Below are positions 16,403 through 26,168 of a stretch of 64,000 bases of DNA, one piece after another (the stretch's first letter is position 1; each line of letters opens with the position of its first letter). Source of the DNA: Myxococcaceae bacterium (GTDB lineage: Bacteria > Myxococcota > Myxococcia > Myxococcales > Myxococcaceae). Below the pieces are notes generated by a model. It did no database searches. It saw only the letters and a list, made by a program, of their open reading frames with translations, and was not told the DNA's origin. Both the position numbers and the translations under genes were made by a program. The stretch is taken from contig JADGRA010000032.1 in assembly GCA_017881265.1 (NCBI GenBank), positions 1 through 64,000 of the forward strand. Reading direction: 5' to 3'.

Positions 16403-19129
16403 ATGACCCTCCCGCGCTGCCTTTCTGTGCTGTTGCCGCTCCTTTTGTGCTGCGCGACCCCGCCCGCCCCCCCCGCCGGGCAGCCGGTGCCGCCAGCGCC
16501 GGGCGTCGTCGTCGCCCCCCAGGGCCTGGCGCCCGAGCCGCCCCAGGGCATGCGCCTGCCCGCCACCCAGAAGGCACTGGCCGAGCGGGTGGAGCTGACC
16601 ATCGACCCAGCGGCGCCCAGCTTCCAGGGCACCGCGGAGCTCGAGATGGAACTCGCGGCACCGACGGACGTCGTCTGGGTCAACGCCCGCCAGCTGAGTG
16701 TGACGCGCGCCGCGGCACAGCTGGGCGAGGCGGAGGTGGTGGCGGAGCGTTACCCCTCCCCGGAACGCGTGGCGCTGCGCTTCCCGCGGCCGCTACCTGC
16801 CGGCCGGCTGACGCTGCGCCTGGCCTTCTCCGGCGCCATCTCCAGCACCGAGGACTCCGGCGTCTTTCACCAGAAGGAGGGCGGCGACTGGTACGCCATC
16901 ACGCAGTTCGAGGAGACGGATGCGCGCCGCGCCTTTCCTTGCATGGACGAGCCGACGGCGAAAATCCCCTGGGAGCTGACGCTGCGCGTCCCGAAAGCGC
17001 TGACCGCCGTCTCCAACACCCCCATTGCCTCCGAGGAGTCCGCCGGCGAGGGGATGAAGCGGGTGCACTTTCTCCGCACGCGGCCGCTCCCCTCCTACCT
17101 GGTGGCCTTTGCGGTCGGTCCCTATGACGGGGTGGATGCCCGGCCGGCGGGCCGGAACAAGGTGCCGATGCGGGTCTACGTTCCCCACGGCCGTGCGGCG
17201 GAGGCGGCCTATGCGGTGCGCACCTCTCCGGAGCTATTGGAAACGCTGGAGGCGTACTTCGGCATCCCCTACCCCTACGAGAAGCTCGACCTGGTGGCCA
17301 TCCCCCTCACCGTGCACTTCGGGGCGATGGAGAATGCGGGGCTGGTGACGGTGGCCGCCCACCGGCTGCTGGCGCGCAAGGAGAACGAGTCCCTCGACTT
17401 CGAGCGGACGTGGGCCGTCTACGCGGCGCACGAATTCGCGCACCAGTGGTTTGGCGACCTGGTGACGATGGCCTGGTGGAACGACATCTGGCTCAACGAG
17501 GCCTTCGCCACCTGGATGGAGAACAAGGCCGTGGGCGCCTGGGCGCCGTCCTGGGGCATGCAGGTGGTGGAAGTCACCGATCGGAGCGACGCGGCCACCC
17601 GGGACACGCTGGCATCGGCGCGCAGCATCCGCCAACCCATCGAAAGCTACGACGACATCAACAACGCTTTCGACGGGATTACCTACCAGAAGGGCGCGGC
17701 GGTCATCCGGATGTTCGAGACGTACCTCGGCCCGGAGAAGTTTCAGCACGGCGTGCACCGCTACTTGTTGGCACACGCCGATGGCAATGCCACCGCCACG
17801 GACTTTCTCGCGGCCATCTCCGAGGCCACTGGGCAGGACGTGGCACCGCCCTTCGGGACGTTCCTCGACCAGTCCGGCGTCCCGGAGCTCACCGTCCAGC
17901 TGTCTTGCCCGGCTGGAAAGACGGCTGAGCTGCAGCTGGTCCAGGAGCGACTGCTCCCGGTGGGCACGGCTGCCACGGGCGACCGGCGCTGGCAGCTGCC
18001 GGTCTGCGCCCGCTGGTCGAGCGCCGGCAAGGCGCACCAGGCGTGCACGCTGATGACGGCCGCCACCGCCACCCTGCCGCTGGCCGGCGGCCCCTGCCCC
18101 ACCTGGGTGCTGCCCAATGCCGGGTACGCCGGCTACTACCGCCTCAACCTGAAGGGCAACCTGCTGCGGCAGCTGGTGACGCATGGCACGTCCCAGCTCA
18201 GCGAGGCGGAGACGGTCGGCCTGCTGGGCGACGTCGCCTCGCTGGTGCGGGCCGGGCGGTACCCGGAGGGCGAGGGGATGGAGCTGTCCACCCATTTCGC
18301 CGGTGCCAAGCGGCGGCAGGTGGTGGAGGAGGCCATCAAGCTGGCGCGCGTCCGGCCGGACTTCCTGGAGGGCCCCGCAGCCAAGTCCTACCCGGCGTGG
18401 GTCCGCCGCCACTTTGGCCCGCGGGCGCGGGCCCTGGGGCTCAAGCCGCACCCCGGCGAGGACGAGGACACCAGGCTGCTGCGGCCGCTGCTGGTGCGCT
18501 TCGTCGCCCAGCAAGGCGAGGACCCGGTTCTCATCCAGGATGCGCGCAGTGTGACGGCGCAATGGCTGAAGGACCCGACCTCGGTCGACCCGGAAGTGGT
18601 GGACACCGCCCTCGTCGTCTCCGGCACCTTCGGCGACGCCCGGCTGCACACGACGCTGGTGGAGCGGCTGAAGGCCAGTCCGGACCGGGCCACGCGCTCC
18701 CACCTCACCACCGCCCTCGCCGCGTTCCGCGACCCGGCGCTGGTGCAAGCCAACCTGGCCCTGGTGCAAGCCGCGCCCATCGACCCGCGCGAGCTCACCC
18801 GCCTCTTCTACGGCGGGCTCGACTGGCCCTCCAGCCGCGAGCTCGTCTTCCAGGCGGTGAGCAAGCACTTCGACCAGTTCGCCTCCCGGCTTCCTGAACG
18901 GAGCGCGGGGTACCTTTTCTACCTGGGGAGCGCCTTCTGTGACAGCGCGCACCGGGCGCAGGTGGAGGCGGCGTTTGCGCCGCGGGCCGAGAAAGTCCTC
19001 GGTGGCAAGCGCGAGCTGGCACAGACGCTGGAAACGGTAGACCTCTGCATCGCCGACCGCGCGGTGCAGGTGCCGAGCATCAGCGCGTACCTGGGGCGCC
19101 AGCCGCGCTCGCCGCCGGTTGGCCTCTAG
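16403..19129 (+). CDS. M1-family zinc aminopeptidase, predicted lipoprotein
   Basis: 908 aa from ATG 16403. The N-terminus (MTLPRCLSVLLPLLLCCATP) is a lipoprotein signal with a lipobox-like LLCC, so the enzyme is probably membrane-tethered outside the cytoplasm. The aminopeptidase motif GAMEN (307-311) and the zinc site HEFAH (343-347) with the distal Glu366 in NEAFATW are intact. An ERAP1-type C-terminal helical domain fills the second half. It removes N-terminal residues from peptides. An extracellular tethered form suits a predatory or proteolytic lifestyle, which is inference. It overlaps the convergent AAA gene by 4 bases. Confidence 0.93.
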   Translation: MTLPRCLSVLLPLLLCCATPPAPPAGQPVPPAPGVVVAPQGLAPEPPQGMRLPATQKALAERVELTIDPAAPSFQGTAELEMELAAPTDVVWVNARQLSVTRAAAQLGEAEVVAERYPSPERVALRFPRPLPAGRLTLRLAFSGAISSTEDSGVFHQKEGGDWYAITQFEETDARRAFPCMDEPTAKIPWELTLRVPKALTAVSNTPIASEESAGEGMKRVHFLRTRPLPSYLVAFAVGPYDGVDARPAGRNKVPMRVYVPHGRAAEAAYAVRTSPELLETLEAYFGIPYPYEKLDLVAIPLTVHFGAMENAGLVTVAAHRLLARKENESLDFERTWAVYAAHEFAHQWFGDLVTMAWWNDIWLNEAFATWMENKAVGAWAPSWGMQVVEVTDRSDAATRDTLASARSIRQPIESYDDINNAFDGITYQKGAAVIRMFETYLGPEKFQHGVHRYLLAHADGNATATDFLAAISEATGQDVAPPFGTFLDQSGVPELTVQLSCPAGKTAELQLVQERLLPVGTAATGDRRWQLPVCARWSSAGKAHQACTLMTAATATLPLAGGPCPTWVLPNAGYAGYYRLNLKGNLLRQLVTHGTSQLSEAETVGLLGDVASLVRAGRYPEGEGMELSTHFAGAKRRQVVEEAIKLARVRPDFLEGPAAKSYPAWVRRHFGPRARALGLKPHPGEDEDTRLLRPLLVRFVAQQGEDPVLIQDARSVTAQWLKDPTSVDPEVVDTALVVSGTFGDARLHTTLVERLKASPDRATRSHLTTALAAFRDPALVQANLALVQAAPIDPRELTRLFYGGLDWPSSRELVFQAVSKHFDQFASRLPERSAGYLFYLGSAFCDSAHRAQVEAAFAPRAEKVLGGKRELAQTLETVDLCIADRAVQVPSISAYLGRQPRSPPVGL

Positions 19130-20877
19130 CCTTCCTCGAGCAGCAACTTGAGCTCGCGAATGCGCCGGGTAATGACGTCCCGCTCCATCGAGCGGTAGGC
19201 CTCCGGGAGCAGCTCCCGGCTGGTGCACTCCTGCACCGCGGCCAGATTCTGCAGCTCGAGCTCCAGCGGGTAGGAGGGCGGGACGAAGTCGCTCACCACC
19301 GCCCGGACGTCGGCCTCGGTGGGCTGCTCGCGACCCTCATTGAGGGCGGCGAATTTGCTTCGCACCAGGATGGCCTCGATGTCCGCCCCGGACAGCTGCG
19401 CTCCCTTGGGGAGCACGGCGGCGAAGGACGGGACGTCGAGATTCATCTTCAGCTTCTTGGCCACCACCTTGTACAGCTCGTCCCGCTCGGCGTCCGACTG
19501 CGGGTAGAAGAGCGCCACGTGTTCCTCGGCCCGTCCCTGGCGCTTCAGGTCGATGGGAAGCAGGTCCGGCCGGCAGGTGAGCAGGAACCAGACAATCTTC
19601 CCCCGGTACTCGGTGTTCCCCATGAAGGAGGCGATGGAGGCAAACACCCGGGAGGAGGTGCCCGAGTCCCCCGAGGCGTCGCGGTTGCCGAGGAAGGCGT
19701 CGGCCTCGTCAATCATCACGGCCACCGGCCAGAGGGCCTTCAGCAGGTTGAAGATTTTCTCAAGGTTGGCCTCGGTGACGCCCTGCCATTGGCTGCGGAA
19801 GTTGAGGAACTTCACGCAGGGGATGCCAATCTCCCCGGCGAAGCAGGTGGCGAGAAACGTCTTGCCGGTGCCCACCGGGCCGGCCACCAGGTAGCCCATG
19901 GGCAGCACCTCCAGACGTCCCTTCTTCAGGGCGCTGGCCGCCTGACGCAGCATCTGCTTGGCCCGCGCATGGCCGGCCACCGCGTCCAGCGCGTGCGCCG
20001 GCTCGATGAATTCGAGGAGGCCGTGGCACTCCGCCTGGATAATCTCCTTCTTCTTGTCCTTGAGGAGCTCCGGCGTGATGCGGATTTGCCGCTCGGTGGC
20101 CTCGGTGAGGACGCGGTCGAGGTTGATGCGGGACAGTCCGGCGGTGGTTTTGGCCAGCGCGGCCAGCCCGACGTCGGACACCGAGGCGAGCTTCCGCCCG
20201 TCCAGTTTGGTCTGCACGAAGTCCAGCCGCTCCTCCTCGGTGGGCAGCGGCAATTCGATGCTCGCCACGTAGGGGTTGCGCGCCAGCCGGGGGGAGATTT
20301 CCGCCAGGTTCTCCACCAGCAGCACCACCGAGAGGTCGCCGGCAAGAAACTGCGGGTCGCAGGCCCACTTCACCAGCGTGGCCAGGCTGAAGCGGTCCTC
20401 GCTGGAGAGCGCGCCGATGTCCGCGCCGGGGGCCAGCGTCTCGGCGAAGTCGATGACGAGCGCCAGGGACTGGCCGTCGGCCAGGCGCATCCGCAGGTAG
20501 TTCTCGGCAATCTGCAGCGCCCGCCCGGGGTCCCGGGGCATCACCTTGGCGTAGTCCGTGCCGTACAGCGTGTCGTAGGCGGCCATCGCCCGCGCCAGGT
20601 CCTTCTGGGTGTCCGGCGAGGCGGCCCGGATGCCACTCGAGCGGTCATAGAAGAGGACGTGGTCCCGGCCGCCAAACAACTCCTCGGCGAGGAAAGTCTT
20701 CAACGGCCCGAAGGTGCGCTGCCCTTCGGCGTCCTGCAGCGGTTGGAGGTCCCGCACGCTGCCGTGCAGCAGGAAGGTACTGACGGTCTTGGTGTAGTAG
20801 GCCTGCGCCAGCTTGCGGGCCCATGCCGGCAGCCCCTGCAGCGGGTCCGCAGACTCCGACTTCCGTGTCCGGGCCAC
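19126..20877 (-). CDS. AAA+ ATPase with a degenerate N-terminal lobe (Ycf46-like)
   Basis: 583 aa. The C-terminal AAA+ module is complete: Walker A GPVGTGKT, Walker B VAVMIDEADAF, sensor-type LLTCRPDLLPIDLKRQGR. The first 280 residues look like a second AAA-type lobe with a Walker-B-like LALVIDFAETL but no Walker A, as in Ycf46 and related two-lobe ATPases. No membrane segment is seen. It lies 65 bases after the PEGA kinase gene on the same strand, so the kinase may control it. The substrate is unknown. Confidence 0.8.
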   Translation of the reverse strand: MARTRKSESADPLQGLPAWARKLAQAYYTKTVSTFLLHGSVRDLQPLQDAEGQRTFGPLKTFLAEELFGGRDHVLFYDRSSGIRAASPDTQKDLARAMAAYDTLYGTDYAKVMPRDPGRALQIAENYLRMRLADGQSLALVIDFAETLAPGADIGALSSEDRFSLATLVKWACDPQFLAGDLSVVLLVENLAEISPRLARNPYVASIELPLPTEEERLDFVQTKLDGRKLASVSDVGLAALAKTTAGLSRINLDRVLTEATERQIRITPELLKDKKKEIIQAECHGLLEFIEPAHALDAVAGHARAKQMLRQAASALKKGRLEVLPMGYLVAGPVGTGKTFLATCFAGEIGIPCVKFLNFRSQWQGVTEANLEKIFNLLKALWPVAVMIDEADAFLGNRDASGDSGTSSRVFASIASFMGNTEYRGKIVWFLLTCRPDLLPIDLKRQGRAEEHVALFYPQSDAERDELYKVVAKKLKMNLDVPSFAAVLPKGAQLSGADIEAILVRSKFAALNEGREQPTEADVRAVVSDFVPPSYPLELELQNLAAVQECTSRELLPEAYRSMERDVITRRIRELKLLLEEG

Positions 20878-20942
20878 GTGCCCTCTCCTTCTGCCCGCCC
20901 ACGGGGGCGGGGTGCCCCCAGTCCAGGGACGGGGGGGTAGAC

Positions 20943-23213
20943 TTAGCGACAGTTGGGCGCGCGGCGCAGCACAACCCGCACCGGCGTGGCCGGGCCTGGC
21001 GTTTCCGGCAGCTTGAGGGGCACCTGGGCCGTCTCGAAGCAGCGCTTGCGCAGGGTGAGGGCCGAGGCAGTCGCCGGGACGTGGCCGACGACGGGGGTGA
21101 CGCCCAGCTGGCGCTCGCCGCTGAAGACGGCCGCCCCGGGCGGCTGGGAGGTGACGCGTACGGCGTATTCCAGCGGCTCGAGGACGGCCCGCACTTGCAG
21201 GGCGTCCTCGGTGGTGTGGGCCAGCACCGAGGAGACGTACGGCCGGAACCCGGCGTGCCGTACCTCGACTTGCTGGTCCGTCCCCACCGGCACCTCGCCG
21301 GCCCAGAAGCCATGCACCCCGGCGCGCTTTACCGGGGCCCCGTTGAGGCGCACCTCGGCGTCGTCGGGGTCCGGTAGCACCACCAGCCGGGCCGTCCCGG
21401 CGGTGCGCTGCAGCACTACCGAGAAGGGCGTGGCTTCAGTGCCGCGCGCCACCGTCAGCGTCCCCACCGAGGGCTTGAAACCGTCTGCCGTCACCATCAC
21501 CACCACCGAGCCCGCCGGCACCCGTTGAAGCAAGGGCCACGTCTGCGGGGTGCCCAGCTCGCGCCCATTCACGTTGACCCGGGCATGGGCGCGCACCTCA
21601 GGCGGGGACAGTTCCAAGAGCAGCACGCCCTGCGGCTCGCGCAGGGCGAAGAAGGCACCCAGGGTGGCGGCGGCCAAGAGGGGCACCCCCCATAGCCAGC
21701 CCCCCAGCTTGGACGGACGCCGGCCAGCGCCGAAGAGGGCGGGAAGCGCCTCGGGCGGAGGCGGCACTTCGGTCGCCGGCGCCGGAAGGGCCGGCGTCTC
21801 GGCACCGGACTCCAACAGGGGAGGGCCGGGTTCCGCGCCAGCGGGCGCGGGCCGGGGGGAAATGAAGGTGGGCGCCGAGCTCGGACTTTGGGGCGGCTCG
21901 GCCGGGGCGGCGGTCAGCCGGGGCGGGGGCGCGTCCAGCGCCGGGTCCGTGACGGGTTCCGCCTGCAGGCGGGCCGGCGCTGCACTCTGGTGCACGGGCG
22001 GCCCCCCGTGCAGGTACTCGCTGCCGTCCACCAACAGGGTGGCCCCGTCCTGGGCGTGCACTTCCTGCTGGGGGGCGGTGGCCGTCAGCTTGGGGATGGG
22101 CGCGGCGGCGGGCCGCACCACCACCGCCCCTCCCGAACCGACGGCGCCGTTGCCCACCGGCTGCATGCCGGGGGCCGGCAGGCTGCCGTGCTGGGCGTCC
22201 ATGGCCTGCAGCAGGCTTTCCGGCGCCTTCACGTCCGCGTACTCGGCCAGGCGTGCCTTCTCGCGGTCCACCTCCTCGGCGAAGGTGGACTTCATGTACT
22301 GCATCAAGTCCTTGCGGCTGAAGATGCTGTCCGAGGTGATGAGGAAGCGCTGCAAGTCATCCGCCAGCTCGCTCGCATACTGGTAGCGGGTGTTGACGTC
22401 CTTGGCCAGCGCGCGCAGGGCAATCTTCTCCAGCGCCTCGGGAATGCGACGGTTGTAGGTGGAGGGGGGCAGGACCTCGGCCTTGCGTACCTTCTCCAGC
22501 ACCGCGAAGTCCGAGTCGCCGACGAAGAGTCGCTCGCCGGTGAGCAATTCGTAGAGGCACACGCCGATGGCGAACACGTCGCTGCGCCGGTCGAGGGGTA
22601 GCCCCCGAATCTGCTCCGGGCTCATGTAGCCGAACTTGCCCTTGAGGATGCCGGCCTGCGTCTTGGTCACCTTTCCGGCCGCCTTGGCGATGCCGAAGTC
22701 GATGACTTTCACCTCGCCCTCGAAGGAGATGAGGACGTTCTGGGGCGAGATGTCGCGGTGGACAATATTCAGGTCGCGCCCGTAGCTGTCCTTCTTGCGG
22801 TGGGCGTAGTCGAGTCCCTCGCACAGCTTGGAGACGACGTAGCAGACCAGCGGGACCGGCGGCGGCTCCCCCTTCTTGCGGGCCCGGTCAAAGATGGAGC
22901 GCAGGTCCTTGCCAGGGACGTACTCCATCGCGATGTACAGGCCCTGCCCGATGCGGTTCAGCTCATAAATCTGGCAGATGTTGGCATGGGTGAGCTGGAC
23001 TGAGATTTTCGCCTCGTCCTGGAACATCGCGATGAACTCGCTGTCCTCGGCGATGTTGGGCAGGATGCGCTTGATGGCCACCAGGCGCTCGAAGCCGCCC
23101 GCGCCGAAGGCCTTTCCGCGCCACACCTCGGCCATGCCGCCGATGTTGATGCGGTCGAGCAGCAGGTAGCGCCCGAAAGGAATCGGCTGCTTCTTCAGAG
23201 CCGGGGCGGTCAA
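20943..23213 (-). CDS. Ser/Thr protein kinase with membrane helix and PEGA-type C-terminus
   Basis: 756 aa, TTG start (23211-23213); no ATG or GTG fits before the kinase core. Kinase domain at about 10-290: GGMAEVWRGK, VAIKRILPN, catalytic loop HRDISPQN, and VKVIDFGIAKAAG. The ISPQN form of the loop is a hallmark of myxobacterial kinases. A Pro/Ala-rich linker leads to one membrane helix (LGGWLWGVPLLAAATLGAFF), then an extracytoplasmic part with repeated PEGA-like units (VNGRELGTP, VRLNGAPVKRAG). PEGA domains probably bind cell-surface polymers, so this looks like an envelope sensor kinase. Confidence 0.92.
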   Translation of the reverse strand: MTAPALKKQPIPFGRYLLLDRINIGGMAEVWRGKAFGAGGFERLVAIKRILPNIAEDSEFIAMFQDEAKISVQLTHANICQIYELNRIGQGLYIAMEYVPGKDLRSIFDRARKKGEPPPVPLVCYVVSKLCEGLDYAHRKKDSYGRDLNIVHRDISPQNVLISFEGEVKVIDFGIAKAAGKVTKTQAGILKGKFGYMSPEQIRGLPLDRRSDVFAIGVCLYELLTGERLFVGDSDFAVLEKVRKAEVLPPSTYNRRIPEALEKIALRALAKDVNTRYQYASELADDLQRFLITSDSIFSRKDLMQYMKSTFAEEVDREKARLAEYADVKAPESLLQAMDAQHGSLPAPGMQPVGNGAVGSGGAVVVRPAAAPIPKLTATAPQQEVHAQDGATLLVDGSEYLHGGPPVHQSAAPARLQAEPVTDPALDAPPPRLTAAPAEPPQSPSSAPTFISPRPAPAGAEPGPPLLESGAETPALPAPATEVPPPPEALPALFGAGRRPSKLGGWLWGVPLLAAATLGAFFALREPQGVLLLELSPPEVRAHARVNVNGRELGTPQTWPLLQRVPAGSVVVMVTADGFKPSVGTLTVARGTEATPFSVVLQRTAGTARLVVLPDPDDAEVRLNGAPVKRAGVHGFWAGEVPVGTDQQVEVRHAGFRPYVSSVLAHTTEDALQVRAVLEPLEYAVRVTSQPPGAAVFSGERQLGVTPVVGHVPATASALTLRKRCFETAQVPLKLPETPGPATPVRVVLRRAPNCR

Positions 23214-23298
23214 CGCAGGAGAGCTGGGAGTGGGCAGAGGACCCGCAATGGTAGCGACGCGCCGCCGACCCGGTCAACGCGCGATGGCGGTGCACATC

Positions 23299-24084
23299 CT
23301 ACTCTCCCGTGAAGCGCGGGGGGCGCTTTTCCAGGAAGGCGGCCACCCCTTCCAGGAAATCCTTGGAGCCGAGCAGCTTGAGCTGCCCGTGGACCTCGGC
23401 CTCGAGCGCGGCATCGAAGGAGCTGGCGAGCGCGCCATAGACGCTCTTCTTCACCGCCTGGTGCACCAGCGGCGGCCCGGCCGCCAGAGCGCGGAGAAAG
23501 TCCGTCGCCCCGGCTTCCAGCTGCGCCGCCGGAAACACCCGGTTGGCCAGGCCGATGGACTTCGCCTCGGCCGCGTCCACCATGTCCCCGGTGAACATCA
23601 GCTCCAGCGCCCGGCCGAGGCCCACCAGCCGCGGCAGCGTCCAGCTCCCACCGCCGTCGGGCATCAGCCCGCGCTTGACGAAGATTTCGCCGAAGCGCGC
23701 CCGGTCCGAACAGAGGCGAAGGTCGCAGGCCAGCGCCAGGTCGCACCCGAAGCCGGCGGCCACCCCGTCCACCACCGCCACTGTGGGCAGCGGGCTGTCG
23801 CGCAGGGCACGGATGAGGCCGTGAAAGTGGGTGCGCATCCGGCCCTCGACGGTGCTCGCGTCCAGGCCCTCGGCGGCGGCCCACTTGAGGTCGAGCCCGG
23901 AGCAGAAGGCCCCGCCCGCGCCGCCGAGCGCCACCACCAGGGCCCCCGCCTCCGGGGCGGCCTGCACGGCCTCGCGCACGGCCTGGTTGACGGGGACGGT
24001 GAGCGCGTTCTTCGTCTCCGGGCGGTTCAGCGTAATCCAGCGGATGGTGCCGTCGTCACGGACGAGGACTTCGGTGGAACCCAT
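23299..24084 (-). CDS. Enoyl-CoA hydratase/isomerase family protein
   Basis: 261 aa from ATG 24082-24084 (an in-frame start at 24123 adds 13 unlikely residues). The crotonase fold shows ALGGAGGAFCSGLDLK (CoA pocket and first oxyanion-hole segment) and VDGVAAGFGCDLALACDLRL (second oxyanion-hole segment). The usual Glu of the first catalytic position in hydratases is not evident (FGEIFVKRGLMPDGGG carries E and D), so the exact reaction is uncertain. It could be hydratase, isomerase or another crotonase activity in fatty-acid or amino-acid degradation. No other beta-oxidation gene is nearby. Confidence 0.82.
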   Translation of the reverse strand: MGSTEVLVRDDGTIRWITLNRPETKNALTVPVNQAVREAVQAAPEAGALVVALGGAGGAFCSGLDLKWAAAEGLDASTVEGRMRTHFHGLIRALRDSPLPTVAVVDGVAAGFGCDLALACDLRLCSDRARFGEIFVKRGLMPDGGGSWTLPRLVGLGRALELMFTGDMVDAAEAKSIGLANRVFPAAQLEAGATDFLRALAAGPPLVHQAVKKSVYGALASSFDAALEAEVHGQLKLLGSKDFLEGVAAFLEKRPPRFTGE

Positions 24085-24163
24085 AGGGGCCGCAGTTTGA
24101 ATGGGCGGGGCGAGGGGGCGCAAGCGCCTCGACGCACCCTTTGGGGGGTGGCCCGCGTGCCCT

Positions 24164-24973
24164 TCAGCGCACGCGCACGCCGTGCGGCAGCGGGGCGGCG
24201 GTCTCGTCGGCGAAGTCCATGAAGTTTTCCATCTCGCGCACGGTGTCCTCGGTGGCCTGCACCTCCACCGAGAGCGCGTCCAGCTGCCGGGTGATGTGCT
24301 CCGGGTCGCGAATGGCGATGGACTGCTCGTGCGTCAGCCGGAGGAGGTCCTCGATGCTGGCCAGCTGGTGGCTCACCACCGCGCGGCTCTCCTCGGCCTG
24401 GGTGAAGCGCTGCAGGCGCTTGCTGAGAATCTCCACCCGCTTCTGCTTCACCTCGCGAAGGCGCGCGCTGGCCTCGTTGCCCGCATCCGTCCGGAGCTCC
24501 TTCAGCTCGGCGTCCAGCGCCTGGCGGTCGGCGACGCTGAGGTAGCGCCGGTAGCCATTCAGCGTGCTGAGCAGCCGCAGGAAGGAGGTGAGGAGCGCGT
24601 CGACCCGGCTCTCGCTGGAGGCCGCCAGCACGCGGCCGCCGGGAAGCCGGCGGTAGTTGGCTTCAATCTTCTCCTTGAGGTCGCGCAGCTGGTGGTAGTG
24701 CTCGCGCTGGCTGGGAGCGAGCTCGGCCAAGAGGCTCTCCACCTCCGCCTCGCCGCTGGCCGGGGCGCCCCTGGCCCGTGCCGCCCGGCGGAAGCGCGGG
24801 TCGATGCCCACCACCAGCAGGTAGAAGCCTTCCAGGGCAGCCGCCACCGCCACCGGAAGCGTCTGGCCAGTCACCAGGGTGGCCCCCACCGCACCGGACA
24901 GTCCGATGAGGTTGGCTGGCGCCAGAAGCGCCGTCTTCAGCCAGGCGAGGGAAGAAGGGGCTGTGTCACTCAA
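24164..24973 (-). CDS. Membrane-anchored coiled-coil protein of the PspA unit
   Basis: 269 aa. Two adjacent hydrophobic segments at about residues 16-37 (LLAPANLIGLSGAVGATLVT) and 39-56 (LPVAVAAALEGFYLLVVG) form a hairpin anchor. Over 200 residues of charged, heptad-like helix follow, for example LRDLKEKIEANYRRL and ASIEDLLRLTHEQS. I do not recognise the family. It overlaps the binding-protein gene by 4 bases and is the third gene after pspA, so it probably acts with PspA at the inner membrane. The long helices resemble PspA partners in form only. Confidence 0.7.
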   Translation of the reverse strand: MSDTAPSSLAWLKTALLAPANLIGLSGAVGATLVTGQTLPVAVAAALEGFYLLVVGIDPRFRRAARARGAPASGEAEVESLLAELAPSQREHYHQLRDLKEKIEANYRRLPGGRVLAASSESRVDALLTSFLRLLSTLNGYRRYLSVADRQALDAELKELRTDAGNEASARLREVKQKRVEILSKRLQRFTQAEESRAVVSHQLASIEDLLRLTHEQSIAIRDPEHITRQLDALSVEVQATEDTVREMENFMDFADETAAPLPHGVRVR

Positions 24974-26136
24974 GGTCCGCGTGCCTCCACCAGGCCGCGC
25001 AGCGCCGAGAGGTCAAGCGTCTCGCCGGCCCCGCGCAGCGGCTCCGTCCGACGCTCCAGCTTGGCAAACAGCTGCAGCGCACTCTGGTACAGCTCCTCGT
25101 ACGTGACTGGGGCCTCGCCCGCCAGTCCGAAGAAGGCCAGGTTGTCCTTCAGGGTGGCTGGAGCGCTGCTCCGCACCGCCTCCGAGGGGTCCCCCAGCTG
25201 GGGGGCCACGTCGCCCAGCAGGCGGGCTCCCGGGGCGGGGTCCTTCAGCTGGGCCGTGTCCGCGTCCAGAAGCCCCCGGACGATGCGCCGGACGGCGTCC
25301 GGGTAGCGGGCGGCGAATTCCCCGCGCGCCACGAGGACGGTGGCCACCAGGTGGGGGGCATCCGCCGTGGTGGCCAGCACCGTGCCGCCTCGCTCCCGAG
25401 CCGCCGCCTCCACGTCCGCCGCCATCCCCACCACCGCGTCCGCCCGCCCCTCGCGCAGGGCGCGCCCGGCGTCGAAGGCGGAGGCCAGGTCCACCCAGCG
25501 CACTTCCGAGGGCGCCAGGCCGGCCCGCATCAGCAGCCACAGCGCGAAGTACTGGCCGGAGGACTGGGGCGCCGTCCCCAGTCGCTTGCCCTTCAGCCCG
25601 CCCAGGCTGGACACCCCCACCGCGGCGAGGACGTCCTCCCCCCGGCTGCGCCCCAGCAGCATCTCCACCCGCGGGGCCGCATCCCGAAGGGCGACCGCCC
25701 AGGCGGCGAGTCGGTCCACGGTGACGGCCGCCAGGTCCACCCCACCGTGCTCGCCACCCGCGGCCAGGGCGGCGCGCAACTCCTCCTCGCGCGCGAAGGG
25801 AATGGCCCGGGCGTCAATGGCGTAGGCGGACTTGAGGAGCCCCGGCCGCGGGTCGGGCCCGGTGTCCCCGGTGGCCAACAGCAGCGGCGCGGCGCTGCCC
25901 CGGGGGACGAAGCCGATGGCGGTGGGCCGAAGCGGGATGGAGGCCACCTCGTCCCCGGGGGCGGTCACCCCGGCCGGAAAATCCCCCGCGGACAGGAGGG
26001 CCCGCTGGCGCAGCGAGGGGAACACCCGGCCCTGCAGCACCTCCAGCCAGCCGGTGGCGGAGGCGAGGGCCCACAGGCCGATGAGCAGCACAAGGGCCAG
26101 GAAGAGGTACAGCCCGCCTTTGCGTCGCCAGGCCAC
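24970..26136 (-). CDS. Membrane-anchored TauA/SsuA-like substrate-binding protein
   Basis: 388 aa, GTG start. A single N-terminal helix ([20 protein letters not shown]) is followed by a periplasmic binding-protein fold of the NMT1/TauA type: [19 protein letters not shown] and [15 protein letters not shown] are characteristic. The helix has no lipobox or clear cleavage site, so the domain is probably held at the outer face of the inner membrane. No permease or ATPase gene is near, so it is unlikely to serve a normal ABC importer. It lies between pspA (32 bases before) and the coiled-coil gene (4-base overlap). Confidence 0.78.
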   Translation of the reverse strand: MAWRRKGGLYLFLALVLLIGLWALASATGWLEVLQGRVFPSLRQRALLSAGDFPAGVTAPGDEVASIPLRPTAIGFVPRGSAAPLLLATGDTGPDPRPGLLKSAYAIDARAIPFAREEELRAALAAGGEHGGVDLAAVTVDRLAAWAVALRDAAPRVEMLLGRSRGEDVLAAVGVSSLGGLKGKRLGTAPQSSGQYFALWLLMRAGLAPSEVRWVDLASAFDAGRALREGRADAVVGMAADVEAAARERGGTVLATTADAPHLVATVLVARGEFAARYPDAVRRIVRGLLDADTAQLKDPAPGARLLGDVAPQLGDPSEAVRSSAPATLKDNLAFFGLAGEAPVTYEELYQSALQLFAKLERRTEPLRGAGETLDLSALRGLVEARGP

Positions 26137-26168
26137 GGACGTCGCGCCTCCCCGCAGGACGGGAGGCG

